Shown here in pieces: positions 25,355-33,531 of a stretch of DNA of 64,000 nucleotides (the first letter of the stretch is position 1; the number at the start of each line of letters is the position of its first letter). This DNA comes from CAZNSX01 sp964575845. Its GTDB lineage: Bacteria; UBA8248; CAZNSX01. The stretch lies in contig CAZNSX010000001.1 in the NCBI GenBank assembly GCA_964575845.1, forward strand, positions 558,001 through 622,000, given 5' to 3'. The notes below the pieces were generated by a model. That model was given only the letters and a program-made list of their open reading frames with translations. It searched no databases and was not told where the DNA came from. Made by a program: the position numbers and the translations under genes.

Positions 25355-26998
25355 TCAAGGCTTAAGGAGAATGCAGGGGCTTTTGACGATGATCACTCCT
25401 AAGGAGCGGCGGGCAAGTCCCTCCCTGAGGCTCGCTTCCACCTCTTCTCGCTTAAAGGGGTCAACCTGGCGGACGAAGTCCAGGGGGAGGGCCCTCACGA
25501 TGCCTTCGAGGCTCACCGTTCGGTAGCCCCACCTTTCAACCCCGATATCCGTTCCCGGGTGAGGCTGACAGCCCGTCATGGCTGTCGTGGAGTTGTCCAA
25601 GATGACCACCAGCATGGGAGCGCGGTGGAAGGCCGCATCGATGAGGGCCGGGAGCCCTGAATGCAGAAATGCGGAATCCCCTATGAGGGCCAGGATGGGG
25701 CGCTCGGGCGCGGCCTTGGCCATTCCAGCCGCAACCCCGATGGCAGAGCCGAGGCAGACCTTGGAATCCAGGAGCTCAAAGGGAGGCCTCCTGGCAAAGA
25801 GGGCGCAGCCAGTGTCAGAGGAGATTATGGGTCTCCCCGGCCCAAGCTCCTCCATTACCTCGGCCAGGCTCTCGAAGAAGGGCACGTAGGGGCAGCCCTC
25901 GCAGAAACCCCTGAGCGAGGGGGCTTCCCGCTCCTGCTCAGGAGGTGTCGAAATGGCCTCTGGCCCGGACCCAAGAAATTCGCGCAGCGAGGATGCTATG
26001 AGTTCCCCCGTGAGCTCTCCCTCCAGGGGAATTTCCCCCGAGAGCTTTCCACTGATGGGGGTAGCTATAGACTTTCTCTTACAGATTATCATGAGCTCCC
26101 GCTCGAGGAAGGCTCCCCCATCCTCAACGACAAGGGCCTCCTCAACCCTTTTCAGGAAATCGCAGATTAGAGCCTCGGGAAGAGCGTTCAGCATCCCGAG
26201 CTTGAGAAGGCTCAAGTCCTCCCGCGAAGGGCTTTCCTTTAAGACGCGCGAGAGCTTCGCCCATGCCGCGCCCGACGCGATGACCCCTTTGGGACCTTTT
26301 ATCGAGGCCGAGCAGAAGGGATTCTTTCCGCACTCCCGCGATATCCTTTCCATCTTCTCGTGTAATTCCCGGTGAAGGGGCACGATGAGGGGATTCACGC
26401 AGACCCATCTACCCCCTTCGCGTTCGAAAGAGGCCGGGGGCGAGGGAGCCTCCTCCTCCCGCAGCAAGACTTCTCCCCTGGAGACAGCATAGGCGCTGGT
26501 CTCCCTGAGCATCACGGGAAGCTTATATTCTTGAGAGAGCCCGAAGGCGTAACGCATCATGTCGTAGCCTTCCTGAGGGGTGGAGGGCTCGAGGCAGGGG
26601 ATCTCGACAAAGGCGGCCAGGAAGCGGTTATCCTGCTCGTTTTGCGTGGAGCGGCCTCCGGGGTCATCTCCCGAGAGGAGCACGAGGCCTCCCTTGACAC
26701 CGGTGAGGTTGGCCACCATGAAGGGGTCCATGAGGACATTAATCCCTACGCTCTTGCAACAGAGGAGGGCCCTCTTTCCCAGGATGGCGGCCCCGAGGCC
26801 TATCTCAAAGGCAACCCGCTCGTTGGCCGACCACTCCACCACAAAGCCGTCCCCCTCCCGCCGGGCCTCAAGCTCGGCGACGACTTTCTGGCTCGGCGCG
26901 CCGGGGTAGCCCGTGACGACATCCACCCTGGCGTCAAGAGCTCCCAGGGCCAGGGCCTCCTCACCGCTTCGCTCCTTGGTCTCAAGAGATACGGCCAT
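25355..26998 (-). CDS. IorA-like TPP-dependent 2-oxoacid ferredoxin oxidoreductase subunit lacking the ferredoxin domain
   Basis: A 547-aa protein homologous to the alpha subunit of indolepyruvate ferredoxin oxidoreductase. The N-terminal PFOR-like domain has VDVVTGYPGAPSQ, NERVAFE and VGINVLMDPFM; the C-terminal TPP domain has GDSAFLHSGLPALIDAA and DNSTTAMTGCQPHPGTD. A FCEGCP motif sits between them, as in IorA. IorA normally continues into a bacterial-type 2[4Fe-4S] ferredoxin domain of about 60 residues; this one ends 14 residues after GVIIVK, with no such cysteines. No IorB partner is encoded nearby. It follows the zinc alcohol dehydrogenase by 13 bases. It may oxidise a 2-oxo acid with an external ferredoxin, or act as a decarboxylase. 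Confidence 0.87.
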   Translation of the reverse strand: MAVSLETKERSGEEALALGALDARVDVVTGYPGAPSQKVVAELEARREGDGFVVEWSANERVAFEIGLGAAILGKRALLCCKSVGINVLMDPFMVANLTGVKGGLVLLSGDDPGGRSTQNEQDNRFLAAFVEIPCLEPSTPQEGYDMMRYAFGLSQEYKLPVMLRETSAYAVSRGEVLLREEEAPSPPASFEREGGRWVCVNPLIVPLHRELHEKMERISRECGKNPFCSASIKGPKGVIASGAAWAKLSRVLKESPSREDLSLLKLGMLNALPEALICDFLKRVEEALVVEDGGAFLERELMIICKRKSIATPISGKLSGEIPLEGELTGELIASSLREFLGSGPEAISTPPEQEREAPSLRGFCEGCPYVPFFESLAEVMEELGPGRPIISSDTGCALFARRPPFELLDSKVCLGSAIGVAAGMAKAAPERPILALIGDSAFLHSGLPALIDAAFHRAPMLVVILDNSTTAMTGCQPHPGTDIGVERWGYRTVSLEGIVRALPLDFVRQVDPFKREEVEASLREGLARRSLGVIIVKSPCILLKP

Positions 26999-27011
26999 AG
27001 CTGAATCCTCG

Positions 27012-28061
27012 CTAGCTTATGAGCAGAGCCGCTCTTCCCACAACCTCACCCCGCTCCAGCAGTTCATGAGCCTCCTCCGCCTCTTCCAGGGGAAATGTCC
27101 TGGTGACTATGGGCTTTATGATCCCTTGGGCCACGAGCTCAAGGCTCTCCGCCAGCTCCTGCCAGGTGACATACTTTGAGCCTATGACCTCGAGCTCCCC
27201 TCTCAATACTCTGATAGCATCCACAGGGAAAGGCGCATCGGCATAGCCGCCCAGGGTCACCAGCCTTCCTCCTGGCCCCAGGCTGTTCAGGCCCTCTTCC
27301 ATGGGCTCTCTCAGGGAAACGAAGGAGACGACCACATCGGCACCGGCGCCATCGGTCAGCCTTTTGACCTCTTTGCTCACCTCTCCCCCGGCGGCATCAA
27401 TGACCTCGTGAGCCCCACACTCCCGAGCTTTCGTCAGCTTCTCCTCCCCCAGGTCTACAGCGATCACCCTGGCCCCGAACACCCTTGCCATCTGAACCAT
27501 ATGAATCCCCACGCCACCCCCCGCCCCTATGACGACCACGTTTTCCAAAGGGGCGATCCTTGCCTTGCTCATGACCTTATAGGGGGTTGCGATGGCATCG
27601 CAGATGACGGATACCTCCGCAGGGCTCTCCTCATAGGGAAGTCCCTCTGGAATGGGGACTAGGTTGCGAATGGGGAGCTTCGTGTACTCGGCATAGCCGC
27701 CGTTTATCTGGCGGCCTATGTATCCCATGAAATTGCTGCAGAGGGTCTCGCGATTGAGGCGGCACCACTTGCATCTCCCGCAGGTGAGGTAGAAGTGGGG
27801 GGTGACCTTATCGCCCACCTTGAACCCCTCGACTCCTGAGCCTAGTTCTACGATCTCCCCAGCGATCTCATGGCCTATTATTATCGGAAAGTTAGCCGCA
27901 GCGCGGCCCGCCTTTACGTGGTGGATGGTGAGCCCGGCGCCGCAGGCCTTCACTTTGATGAGCGCCTCTCCCGGCCCGGGCTTGGGCACGGGGACCTCCT
28001 CCAACTGAAAGGGACCACCGGCCTCCCTCAACACCATCGCTTTCATCTTAGCTCTCGCCAT
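27012..28061 (-). CDS. Zinc-binding alcohol dehydrogenase (MDR family)
   Basis: A 349-aa medium-chain dehydrogenase. The catalytic zinc site is Cys in KACGAGLTIHH and HE in IIGHEIAGEIVELG; the structural zinc site is CGRCKWCRLNRETLC. The Rossmann motif is VVVIGAGGGVGIHMVQMA. AAGGAG precedes the ATG. It oxidises an alcohol or hydroxyacyl compound using NAD(P). In the operon it follows the 116-aa unknown protein and precedes the IorA-like enzyme by 13 bases, so an alcohol or 2-hydroxy acid converted towards a 2-oxo acid is a reasonable guess. The substrate is not readable. Confidence 0.92.
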   Translation of the reverse strand: MARAKMKAMVLREAGGPFQLEEVPVPKPGPGEALIKVKACGAGLTIHHVKAGRAAANFPIIIGHEIAGEIVELGSGVEGFKVGDKVTPHFYLTCGRCKWCRLNRETLCSNFMGYIGRQINGGYAEYTKLPIRNLVPIPEGLPYEESPAEVSVICDAIATPYKVMSKARIAPLENVVVIGAGGGVGIHMVQMARVFGARVIAVDLGEEKLTKARECGAHEVIDAAGGEVSKEVKRLTDGAGADVVVSFVSLREPMEEGLNSLGPGGRLVTLGGYADAPFPVDAIRVLRGELEVIGSKYVTWQELAESLELVAQGIIKPIVTRTFPLEEAEEAHELLERGEVVGRAALLIS

Positions 28062-28088
28062 TTCGTTCTCCTTTCCGCCTCCCGGACC

Positions 28089-28439
28089 TCAGAACTCCAC
28101 CTCCAGCTCTCCCGAGAACTCCTCTTGCTTCCGCTTGAGCTCCTCCTTATGCCGGTCAAACACTTCCTTCACTCTGTCGGACAGGTCCTTTATGAACCTC
28201 TCGGCATCATCCTTTCGCTTGAAGCATAGGGTTCCTGAAGAGGGGAATTGTGAGTTGAGTTCAGTTTTCAGGATATAGACGGAATTTCCCTCGGTGTCGT
28301 AAGCAAAATTTAGGGTAAGCTCAAAGGGCAGGCTGACCTCGTCTTCGAAAAAGGTTTTATCCTCCTCGCTATAATCTCCTATCTCGAAGGACACCCGGTA
28401 GCGGCCCTCGTGGACCTCCTTCTTAAACCTGATCTTCAC
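28089..28439 (-). CDS. Unrecognised 116-aa charged protein
   Basis: I do not recognise a family. The N-terminal half looks like beta strands (RYRVSFEIGDYS, LPFELTLNFAYD), and the C-terminal half is a long charged helix with many Lys and Glu (about residues 75-110), likely a coiled coil. There is no signal peptide, cysteine cluster or membrane segment. The start is GTG at 28439, two bases after the stop of the preceding gene, with AAGGGA upstream, so it is tightly coupled to that gene. It may be a small partner of the 285-aa protein. Confidence 0.65.
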   Translation of the reverse strand: MKIRFKKEVHEGRYRVSFEIGDYSEEDKTFFEDEVSLPFELTLNFAYDTEGNSVYILKTELNSQFPSSGTLCFKRKDDAERFIKDLSDRVKEVFDRHKEELKRKQEEFSGELEVEF

Positions 28440-28441
28440 TC

Positions 28442-29299
28442 TCAGCGTCCCTTAAGGAAGGAGGGGAGTTCCTCTTCCTTCTTGCCCTGATACATGCAGA
28501 GGGGTGGGGCGGGGGGCGCGGGACCACACTCCTCGCAAAGGCCCTTACGCGGCGCGAGGGGGGGGATACTCTTGAGCGATTCGACTATCTCGATGGCTTT
28601 ATCGAGGTTCTCCTTGGAGCCTTCGGCCACGAGCACAACCGCCCCCTCAGAGCCGCTCACACCTCCTGAGGCCACGTGCTCGGCCTCCAGTCCGGCGAGT
28701 ATCCTCAAGGCCTCCACCTCGGTCACAACTGTGGCGCTCACAAGCGGCATCATCCCCACCCGCTTTCCCTGGCAGTAGTAGAAAGTGCCCTGCCCGCAGA
28801 GGGAGGTGGCGCGCTTGATAGAGGGTACAAGCTTCTCGAGGCCTACCGGCACGATGAGCTTGACCCCTCGGGCCTGAAGGATCCCCATGGAATAGCCGAT
28901 GGTGCCCCCTTCAACGCCGCCCAGGAATATTCCCACATTCCCCTCGGGGTCCAGGGCGTTGGCCCCCTTTATGAAGACGGACCCAGGGCCAAAACCCTTC
29001 ATCAGCTCCACCATCGTTGGAGGGGGCGGCTTGAGCTTCCCCTTCTCAAGAAGAAGAAGGGGAGGCCTCTCACGGTCATAGGAGACGCAGAGCACTCCCC
29101 GCGTGATGAGGCCCGAAAGGTAGGCATCTGCATTTATGGGCTTGCCCAGAATCTCCTCGGCCACACACGCGGTCGTGGATCCGGTGCTTAAGAATATGAA
29201 GTCCTCCTGCTTGGCCCTTCGGACCTCTTCCATCTGGGCCACTGCTTTGGCGATCAGCCTTTTTGACTCAGTTGGTGTAAGGACGAAGAGTGCTCTCAT
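28442..29299 (-). CDS. Unrecognised 285-aa protein with a sugar-isomerase-like glycine motif
   Basis: Function not recognised. Residues 37-51 contain FLSTGSTTACVAEEI, resembling the phosphate-binding loop of the ribose-5-phosphate isomerase/DeoR-type fold. The central part has VFIKGANALDPEGNVGIFLGG and GGTIGYSMGILQARGVKLIVPVG, both well-ordered glycine-rich motifs. A C-terminal tail has paired cysteines (CEECGPAPPAPPLC). GGAGG stands at good distance from the ATG. It lies between the fumarase alpha gene and the 116-aa gene in a minus-strand operon ending with an IorA-like enzyme. It could be a lyase or isomerase of a sugar or keto acid phosphate, but no function is claimed. Confidence 0.75.
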   Translation of the reverse strand: MRALFVLTPTESKRLIAKAVAQMEEVRRAKQEDFIFLSTGSTTACVAEEILGKPINADAYLSGLITRGVLCVSYDRERPPLLLLEKGKLKPPPPTMVELMKGFGPGSVFIKGANALDPEGNVGIFLGGVEGGTIGYSMGILQARGVKLIVPVGLEKLVPSIKRATSLCGQGTFYYCQGKRVGMMPLVSATVVTEVEALRILAGLEAEHVASGGVSGSEGAVVLVAEGSKENLDKAIEIVESLKSIPPLAPRKGLCEECGPAPPAPPLCMYQGKKEEELPSFLKGR

Positions 29300-29359
29300 C
29301 GCATAGCCTCCCTGACTACCCCTTCCCCTGCGAACTGTGGCTTACCATACTCAGGAAAG

Positions 29360-30226
29360 TCATAGCGTTATCCGCCTCAGCCTGTGGGAGTTGCACTGGA
29401 GGTTCACCGCCAGGGGAAAACCCGAGGCCCGGCTCGTCATCATCTCGGCATGGACGGCCAGAGCCGTGACCCGCCCTCCATATCCCTGGGGCCCGATGCC
29501 GAGCTTGTTTATGTCCGAGAGGAGCTCTTGCTCAAGGTCCGAGAGAAGAGGGTTTCGGCTCTTCTCCCCCACCCGGCGCAAGAGCGTCCTCTTGGCCAGA
29601 AGCGACGCAGCCTCAAGCGTGCCCCCCATGCCAAGGCCGACTATGACGGGAGGGCAGGCGCCGGCCCCCGCCTCATTAACTACCCGCAAGACAAAAGACT
29701 TCACCCCCTCTTTCCCTGCATAGGGGGGGAGGGTGCTGACGCGGCTCGTGTGCTCAGCCCCGCCCCCCTTGGGAAGGAAGGTGAGGGCAAGGCGGTCGCC
29801 GGGGATTACCCGAGTATGAATTATGGGGGGCACTTCAGGGCCTGTGCTTTCCCACTCCAGGGGAGAGCGGTGGAAAGCTGTCAGGAAATATCCCTCTAAA
29901 AAAGCCCTCCTGACCCCCTCGTTTATGGTCTCCTGGAGGGAGCCTCCTTCTATCCGCACCTCCTCCCCCAAATCGACAAAGATGACGGGAAGGCCTGTAT
30001 CCTGACAGCAGTGCATCCCCTCCTGCTCAGCTATGCGCGCATTCTCCGAGAGCTGTCTCAATACTTCCTTCCCGAGGGGCGATTCCTCGAGCTCAAAGGC
30101 CCTCTCGAGGGCCTCCCTCATCCCGGGCGCGAGGCTCCTCGTCCCCTGAATGCAGAGCTCTTTAACGGCATCTCGGAGCGTCTCTGCGGCTATCACCTTC
30201 AAGCTAGCTCGCCCCGAATGACGCAA
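29360..30226 (-). CDS. Class I fumarate hydratase alpha-domain protein (orphan)
   Basis: About 288 aa, homologous to the N-terminal (alpha) half of Fe-S class I fumarases and L-tartrate dehydratase. All three cluster cysteines are present: C74 in CCQDTGLPV, C191 in AGACPPVIVGLGMGG and C278 in NLQCNSHR. These enzymes need the beta half for the rest of the active site; no gene for it occurs in this operon or elsewhere in the window. The start is uncertain: TTG at 30226 is weakly supported, and TTG 30202 or GTG 30196 would also fit the family. It heads a minus-strand operon with two unknown proteins, an alcohol dehydrogenase and an IorA-like enzyme. Confidence 0.85.
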   Translation of the reverse strand: MRHSGRASLKVIAAETLRDAVKELCIQGTRSLAPGMREALERAFELEESPLGKEVLRQLSENARIAEQEGMHCCQDTGLPVIFVDLGEEVRIEGGSLQETINEGVRRAFLEGYFLTAFHRSPLEWESTGPEVPPIIHTRVIPGDRLALTFLPKGGGAEHTSRVSTLPPYAGKEGVKSFVLRVVNEAGAGACPPVIVGLGMGGTLEAASLLAKRTLLRRVGEKSRNPLLSDLEQELLSDINKLGIGPQGYGGRVTALAVHAEMMTSRASGFPLAVNLQCNSHRLRRITL

Positions 30227-30270
30227 TACCCCTTCGTCAAACTCCTTGAGTCCTTCCCTTGAAAACCCCC

Positions 30271-30286
30271 CTTAAGCTAGCTTAAG
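30271..30286. promoter_or_regulatory. Perfect 16-bp palindrome in divergent promoter region
   Basis: CTTAAGCTAGCTTAAG is a perfect palindrome. It sits between the divergent fumarase alpha gene and the first EamA gene, about 45 bases upstream of the fumarase start and 63 before the EamA start. This is the expected place and symmetry for a dimeric repressor site controlling both units. Confidence 0.5.
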
Positions 30287-30348
30287 ATTGCTACTCACAC
30301 AACAGTTTTTCTTTTTCCCCTAAGCTTCCAGCCCAGAGGCATCTCCAG

Positions 30349-31284
30349 TTGCGGCCCCTGGCGAAGAGAGGGCGGAGCTTGGCAGGAGGAGAGAAGGCAC
30401 CCGGCAGAGAGAATCCCGGCCTCCGCTACTATCTTCTGGCCCTTCTCTTATGTTTACTCTGGGGGGTGGGCTTCACGGCCATGAAGGTGGCCGTCTCGGG
30501 AGCGGGGCCTTACTTCTTTGCCTGGCTTCGCACACTTCTGGCCGGGCTGGCCGTGGCCCTCTACCTCAAGCTCTCCTTTGAGGATGTATCACTTCTTTCT
30601 TCCTCATGGCGGCCCCTTCTGATAAATGCACTCCTCAGCTCGCTGTGGAATATGGCCACCTCCCTGGGAGTTAACCTGACGACCGCGAGCCGCACGGCCG
30701 TAATACTTTATACCCAGCCGATTCTCGTCGCCTTCATGGCACATTACCTTCTCAAGGGGGATAGGCTCGGGTTGTTGAAGCTCCTGGGGGTGGCCTTCGC
30801 CTTCTCAGGCCTTGTGCTCATCTTCTCAGAGAAGCTCGGGGGAGGGGCGCTGAGGGGGGACCTCATTGTTCTGGCCTCCGCCTTTTTCTGGGCCTTTCAG
30901 ACCATCTATGTCAAGCGCTACTTGAGCGGGGAGAACCCCTTTCTCGTGGTGGCCTGGCAGAGTCTCGCGGCCTTCCCACCCATTCTCGCTCTGAGCCTCA
31001 TCATGGGAGCCCCCATTTACCTTGAGCTCAGCCTTCCCGTTGTTATTGCCATCCTATACGCCGGCCCTGTGGCCGTGGGCTTTGCCGTGGTGCTCTGGGT
31101 TAGAATGCTCCAGAACTACCCGGCGAGCCGCTTCTCCTGCTTTCTCTTCCTAACGCCCGTGTTCGGTGTTCTCATAGGTCACCTGACCCTCGGAGACCCC
31201 CTGGGAGGGGCCATGATTTTAGGAGTCGCCATGGTTTGTGGAGGAATATACCTCGTTAACCGACCCTCGAGGGAGAGTTCTTGA
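30349..31284 (+). CDS. EamA/DMT-family transporter, copy 1 of 3
   Basis: A 311-aa inner-membrane carrier with ten predicted helices and two EamA repeats (about residues 25-155 and 175-305), the usual drug/metabolite exporter layout. Conserved segments include LLCLLWGVGFTAMKVAV, the TTASRTAVILYTQP end of repeat 1 and LTLGDPLGGAMILG at the C-terminus. The start is TTG at 30349, since no ATG precedes the first helix. It is the first gene of three nearly identical tandem copies, with overlapping stop/start TTGA to the next. Likely cargo is an amino acid or small metabolite exported from the cell; the precise one is unknown. Confidence 0.88.
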   Translation: MRPLAKRGRSLAGGEKAPGRENPGLRYYLLALLLCLLWGVGFTAMKVAVSGAGPYFFAWLRTLLAGLAVALYLKLSFEDVSLLSSSWRPLLINALLSSLWNMATSLGVNLTTASRTAVILYTQPILVAFMAHYLLKGDRLGLLKLLGVAFAFSGLVLIFSEKLGGGALRGDLIVLASAFFWAFQTIYVKRYLSGENPFLVVAWQSLAAFPPILALSLIMGAPIYLELSLPVVIAILYAGPVAVGFAVVLWVRMLQNYPASRFSCFLFLTPVFGVLIGHLTLGDPLGGAMILGVAMVCGGIYLVNRPSRESS

Positions 31285-32252
31285 GCCAATTGCCCAATAA
31301 TTCACGTACCTACCGAGCCACCAAGGTCTCTTCGCAAGAGGGGAGACAGATTGCGGAAACCGGGTCGCCCGGTCAGGGGCGTCCAGGGCTCCGCTATTAT
31401 CTTCTGGCCCTTCTCTTATGTCTCATCTGGGGCATGAACTTCGTGGTCATGAAGGTGGCCATCTGGGGAGTGGGGCCTTATCATCTTGCTTGGCTGCGCC
31501 AACTCCTAGCCGGGCTCTGCGTACTCCTCTACCTCAGGCTCGTATTCGGGGATGTATCCCTCAGGCCTGCTTTATGGCCTCTTCTTCTGATAAATGGACT
31601 CGTGTACTCGCTCTCGAACGTAGCCGTCTCCCTTGGGGTTAGCCTGACAACAGCCAGCCGCGCGGTCGTCATCGTTTACGCTCAGCCCCTTTTCGTCGCG
31701 CTCCTGGCGCATTTCATCCTTAAGGGCGAGAGGCTCGGGGCCTTGAAGCTCCTGGGCGTGGCACTCGCCTTCTCAGGCGTGGTGCTCGTATTCTCCGAAA
31801 AGCTCGGGGGAGGGGCCCTGAGGGGGGACCTCTTCGTTCTGGCCTGTGCCATCATCTGGGCCCTTCAGACCATATATCTCAAGCTGTACCTCAGCAGGGA
31901 GAATCCCTACGTCGTGACGGCCTGGCAGGGCCTCGCGGGCGTCCCGCTATTATTCGCCCTGGGTCTCGTCCAGGGAACTTCCTCTCCCCTGGAGCTCAGC
32001 CTTCCCGTCATTCTTGCCATCCTATACAGCGGCCCGTTCGTCTTGGGTTTCGCGATAGTTCTCTGGGTGAAAATGCTCCAGGAATACCCGGCGAGCCACT
32101 TCTCCTGTATCCTCTTCCTAACGCCTGTGTTCGGTGTTCTCATAGGTCACCTGACCCTTGGGGACCCCCTGGGAGGGGCCATGATCCTGGGGGCGGTCAT
32201 GGTTTGCGGTGGAATTTACCTTGTTAACCGACCAGCAAGGGAGCCCTCTTGA
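31281..32252 (+). CDS. EamA/DMT-family transporter, copy 2 of 3
   Basis: A 323-aa paralogue of the gene before it, with the same ten-helix double-EamA layout. Its start is TTG at 31281, and the stop of copy 1 overlaps it as TTGA, so translation is coupled. Compared with copies 1 and 3 it differs mainly in helix 1 (CLIWGMNFVVMKVAIWG), the central loop and helix 4 (TTASRAVVIVYAQP), which may alter cargo choice. The C-terminal PASHFSCILFLTPVFGVLIG and following segments match the other two closely. Long stretches are near-identical in DNA, indicating duplication rather than separate acquisition. Confidence 0.88.
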   Translation: MSQLPNNSRTYRATKVSSQEGRQIAETGSPGQGRPGLRYYLLALLLCLIWGMNFVVMKVAIWGVGPYHLAWLRQLLAGLCVLLYLRLVFGDVSLRPALWPLLLINGLVYSLSNVAVSLGVSLTTASRAVVIVYAQPLFVALLAHFILKGERLGALKLLGVALAFSGVVLVFSEKLGGGALRGDLFVLACAIIWALQTIYLKLYLSRENPYVVTAWQGLAGVPLLFALGLVQGTSSPLELSLPVILAILYSGPFVLGFAIVLWVKMLQEYPASHFSCILFLTPVFGVLIGHLTLGDPLGGAMILGAVMVCGGIYLVNRPAREPS

Positions 32253-33205
32253 AGCAATTACCCGATAGTTTGCCGAGTCACCGAGCGACCAAAATCTCTG
32301 CCCGAGAGGGGAGCCCGACGGGAGGAGACGGGTCGTCCGGTCGTGTTCGCTATTACCTGCTGGCCATTTTCTTATGTTTCCTCTGGGGGCTGGCCTTCGC
32401 GGCCATGAAGGTGGCCCTCTGGGGAGCAGGGCCATACTTCATTGCCTGGCTCCGCTTACTTCTGGCCGGGCTGGCGGTGGCCCTCTACCTCAAGCTTACC
32501 TTTAAGGATGTCTCCCTGAGCTCACCTTCATGGCTTCTCCTGATAAATGGACTCCTTTACTCGCTGGCGAGCCTGGCTGTATTCCTGGGGGTCAACCTGA
32601 CGACAGCAAGCCGCACGGCCGTCATCGTTTACATCCATCCCCTTATCGTCGCTTTCCTGGCCCATTTTCTGCTCAAGGGAGATAGGCTCCGGGTCTTGAA
32701 ACTCTTTGGGATGGCTCTTGCCTTGCTGGGCGTGGTGCTCATCTTCTCGGAGAAGCTTGGGAGAGGGGCCCTGCGGGGAGACCTCTTCGTTCTGGCCTCG
32801 GCCATCATCTGGGCCTTTCAAACCATCTATCTCAAGCGTTACCTGAGCAAGGAGAACCCCTTTCTTGTTGCGGCCTGGCAGGGTCTGGCGGGCTTCCCAC
32901 TCATTCTCGCTCTGGGCCTCATGGTGGGAGAACCCTACCGCCTGGAGCTCAGCCTTCCCGTTATTCTTGCCATCCTATACTGCGGCCCCGTCTCCGTGGG
33001 CTTTGCCGTGGTGCTCTGGGTAAGATTGCTCCAGGACTACCCGGCCAGTAGCATCTCGTGCTTCCTCTTCCTCACGCCAGTCTTCGGTGTGCTCATAAGT
33101 CATCTCACGCTCGGAGACCCCCTGGGAGGCTCCATGATCCTGGGAGTGGCCCTTGTGTGCGGTGGAATTTACCTCGTTAACCGACCCGCGAGGAAGAGCC
33201 CTTGA
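32249..33205 (+). CDS. EamA/DMT-family transporter, copy 3 of 3
   Basis: A 318-aa paralogue, again with ten helices and two EamA domains, and again beginning with TTG (32249) overlapping the previous stop as TTGA. It is closer to copy 1 than to copy 2 in the middle region (TTASRTAVIVYIHPLIVAF; WAFQTIYLKRYLSKENPFLV). Copies 1 and 3 share a GAGPYF substrate-side segment where copy 2 has GVGPYH. The array may give separate cargo specificity or higher dosage. The operon ends here, with an inverted repeat some 30 bases downstream. Confidence 0.88.
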   Translation: MKQLPDSLPSHRATKISAREGSPTGGDGSSGRVRYYLLAIFLCFLWGLAFAAMKVALWGAGPYFIAWLRLLLAGLAVALYLKLTFKDVSLSSPSWLLLINGLLYSLASLAVFLGVNLTTASRTAVIVYIHPLIVAFLAHFLLKGDRLRVLKLFGMALALLGVVLIFSEKLGRGALRGDLFVLASAIIWAFQTIYLKRYLSKENPFLVAAWQGLAGFPLILALGLMVGEPYRLELSLPVILAILYCGPVSVGFAVVLWVRLLQDYPASSISCFLFLTPVFGVLISHLTLGDPLGGSMILGVALVCGGIYLVNRPARKSP

Positions 33206-33531
33206 GGCTCTTGCCCCACCATCTATAACTGGGGCCTCCCGGCTCCCGAAATCTTTGTCCGAGGAGGAGGCCCACTGAGCGTCTTTTCATTTGTCTTCGC
33301 AGGCCACGGTGCAAGCCGGGATCATCGAGAAATAAGGGCACCTCTTTATCCATCCTTTTCGCTCTTCCCCTCATGTCTGAAAAAAGGGTATAATCGCAAC
33401 ACTTTGGGGCTGGAGTCTATCCGTTTTCCATCTTCGGGGCTTCCCTGTGGGGAGCTTCTTTTCATGGCAAGGCCCGGCATGACCCCTTTCTGGGGCTGAT
33501 TAGCCAGCAATCAGAAGCTAGGAGGAGAGAG
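33206..33531. other. Spacer between EamA array and aminotransferase, with hairpin
   Basis: 326 bases with no gene. GGGCCTCC (33232-33239) pairs perfectly with GGAGGCCC (33266-33273) over a 26-base loop, with CTTTTC about ten bases further on: a possible end of the EamA transcript. A TATAAT hexamer at 33389-33394 could be the -10 for the aminotransferase, but I see no convincing -35 before it. Confidence 0.4.

Noticed and set aside
33389..33394. TATAAT as an aminotransferase promoter
   Set aside because: The -10 is perfect, but no -35-like hexamer lies at 16-18 bases, so it is not listed as a promoter.
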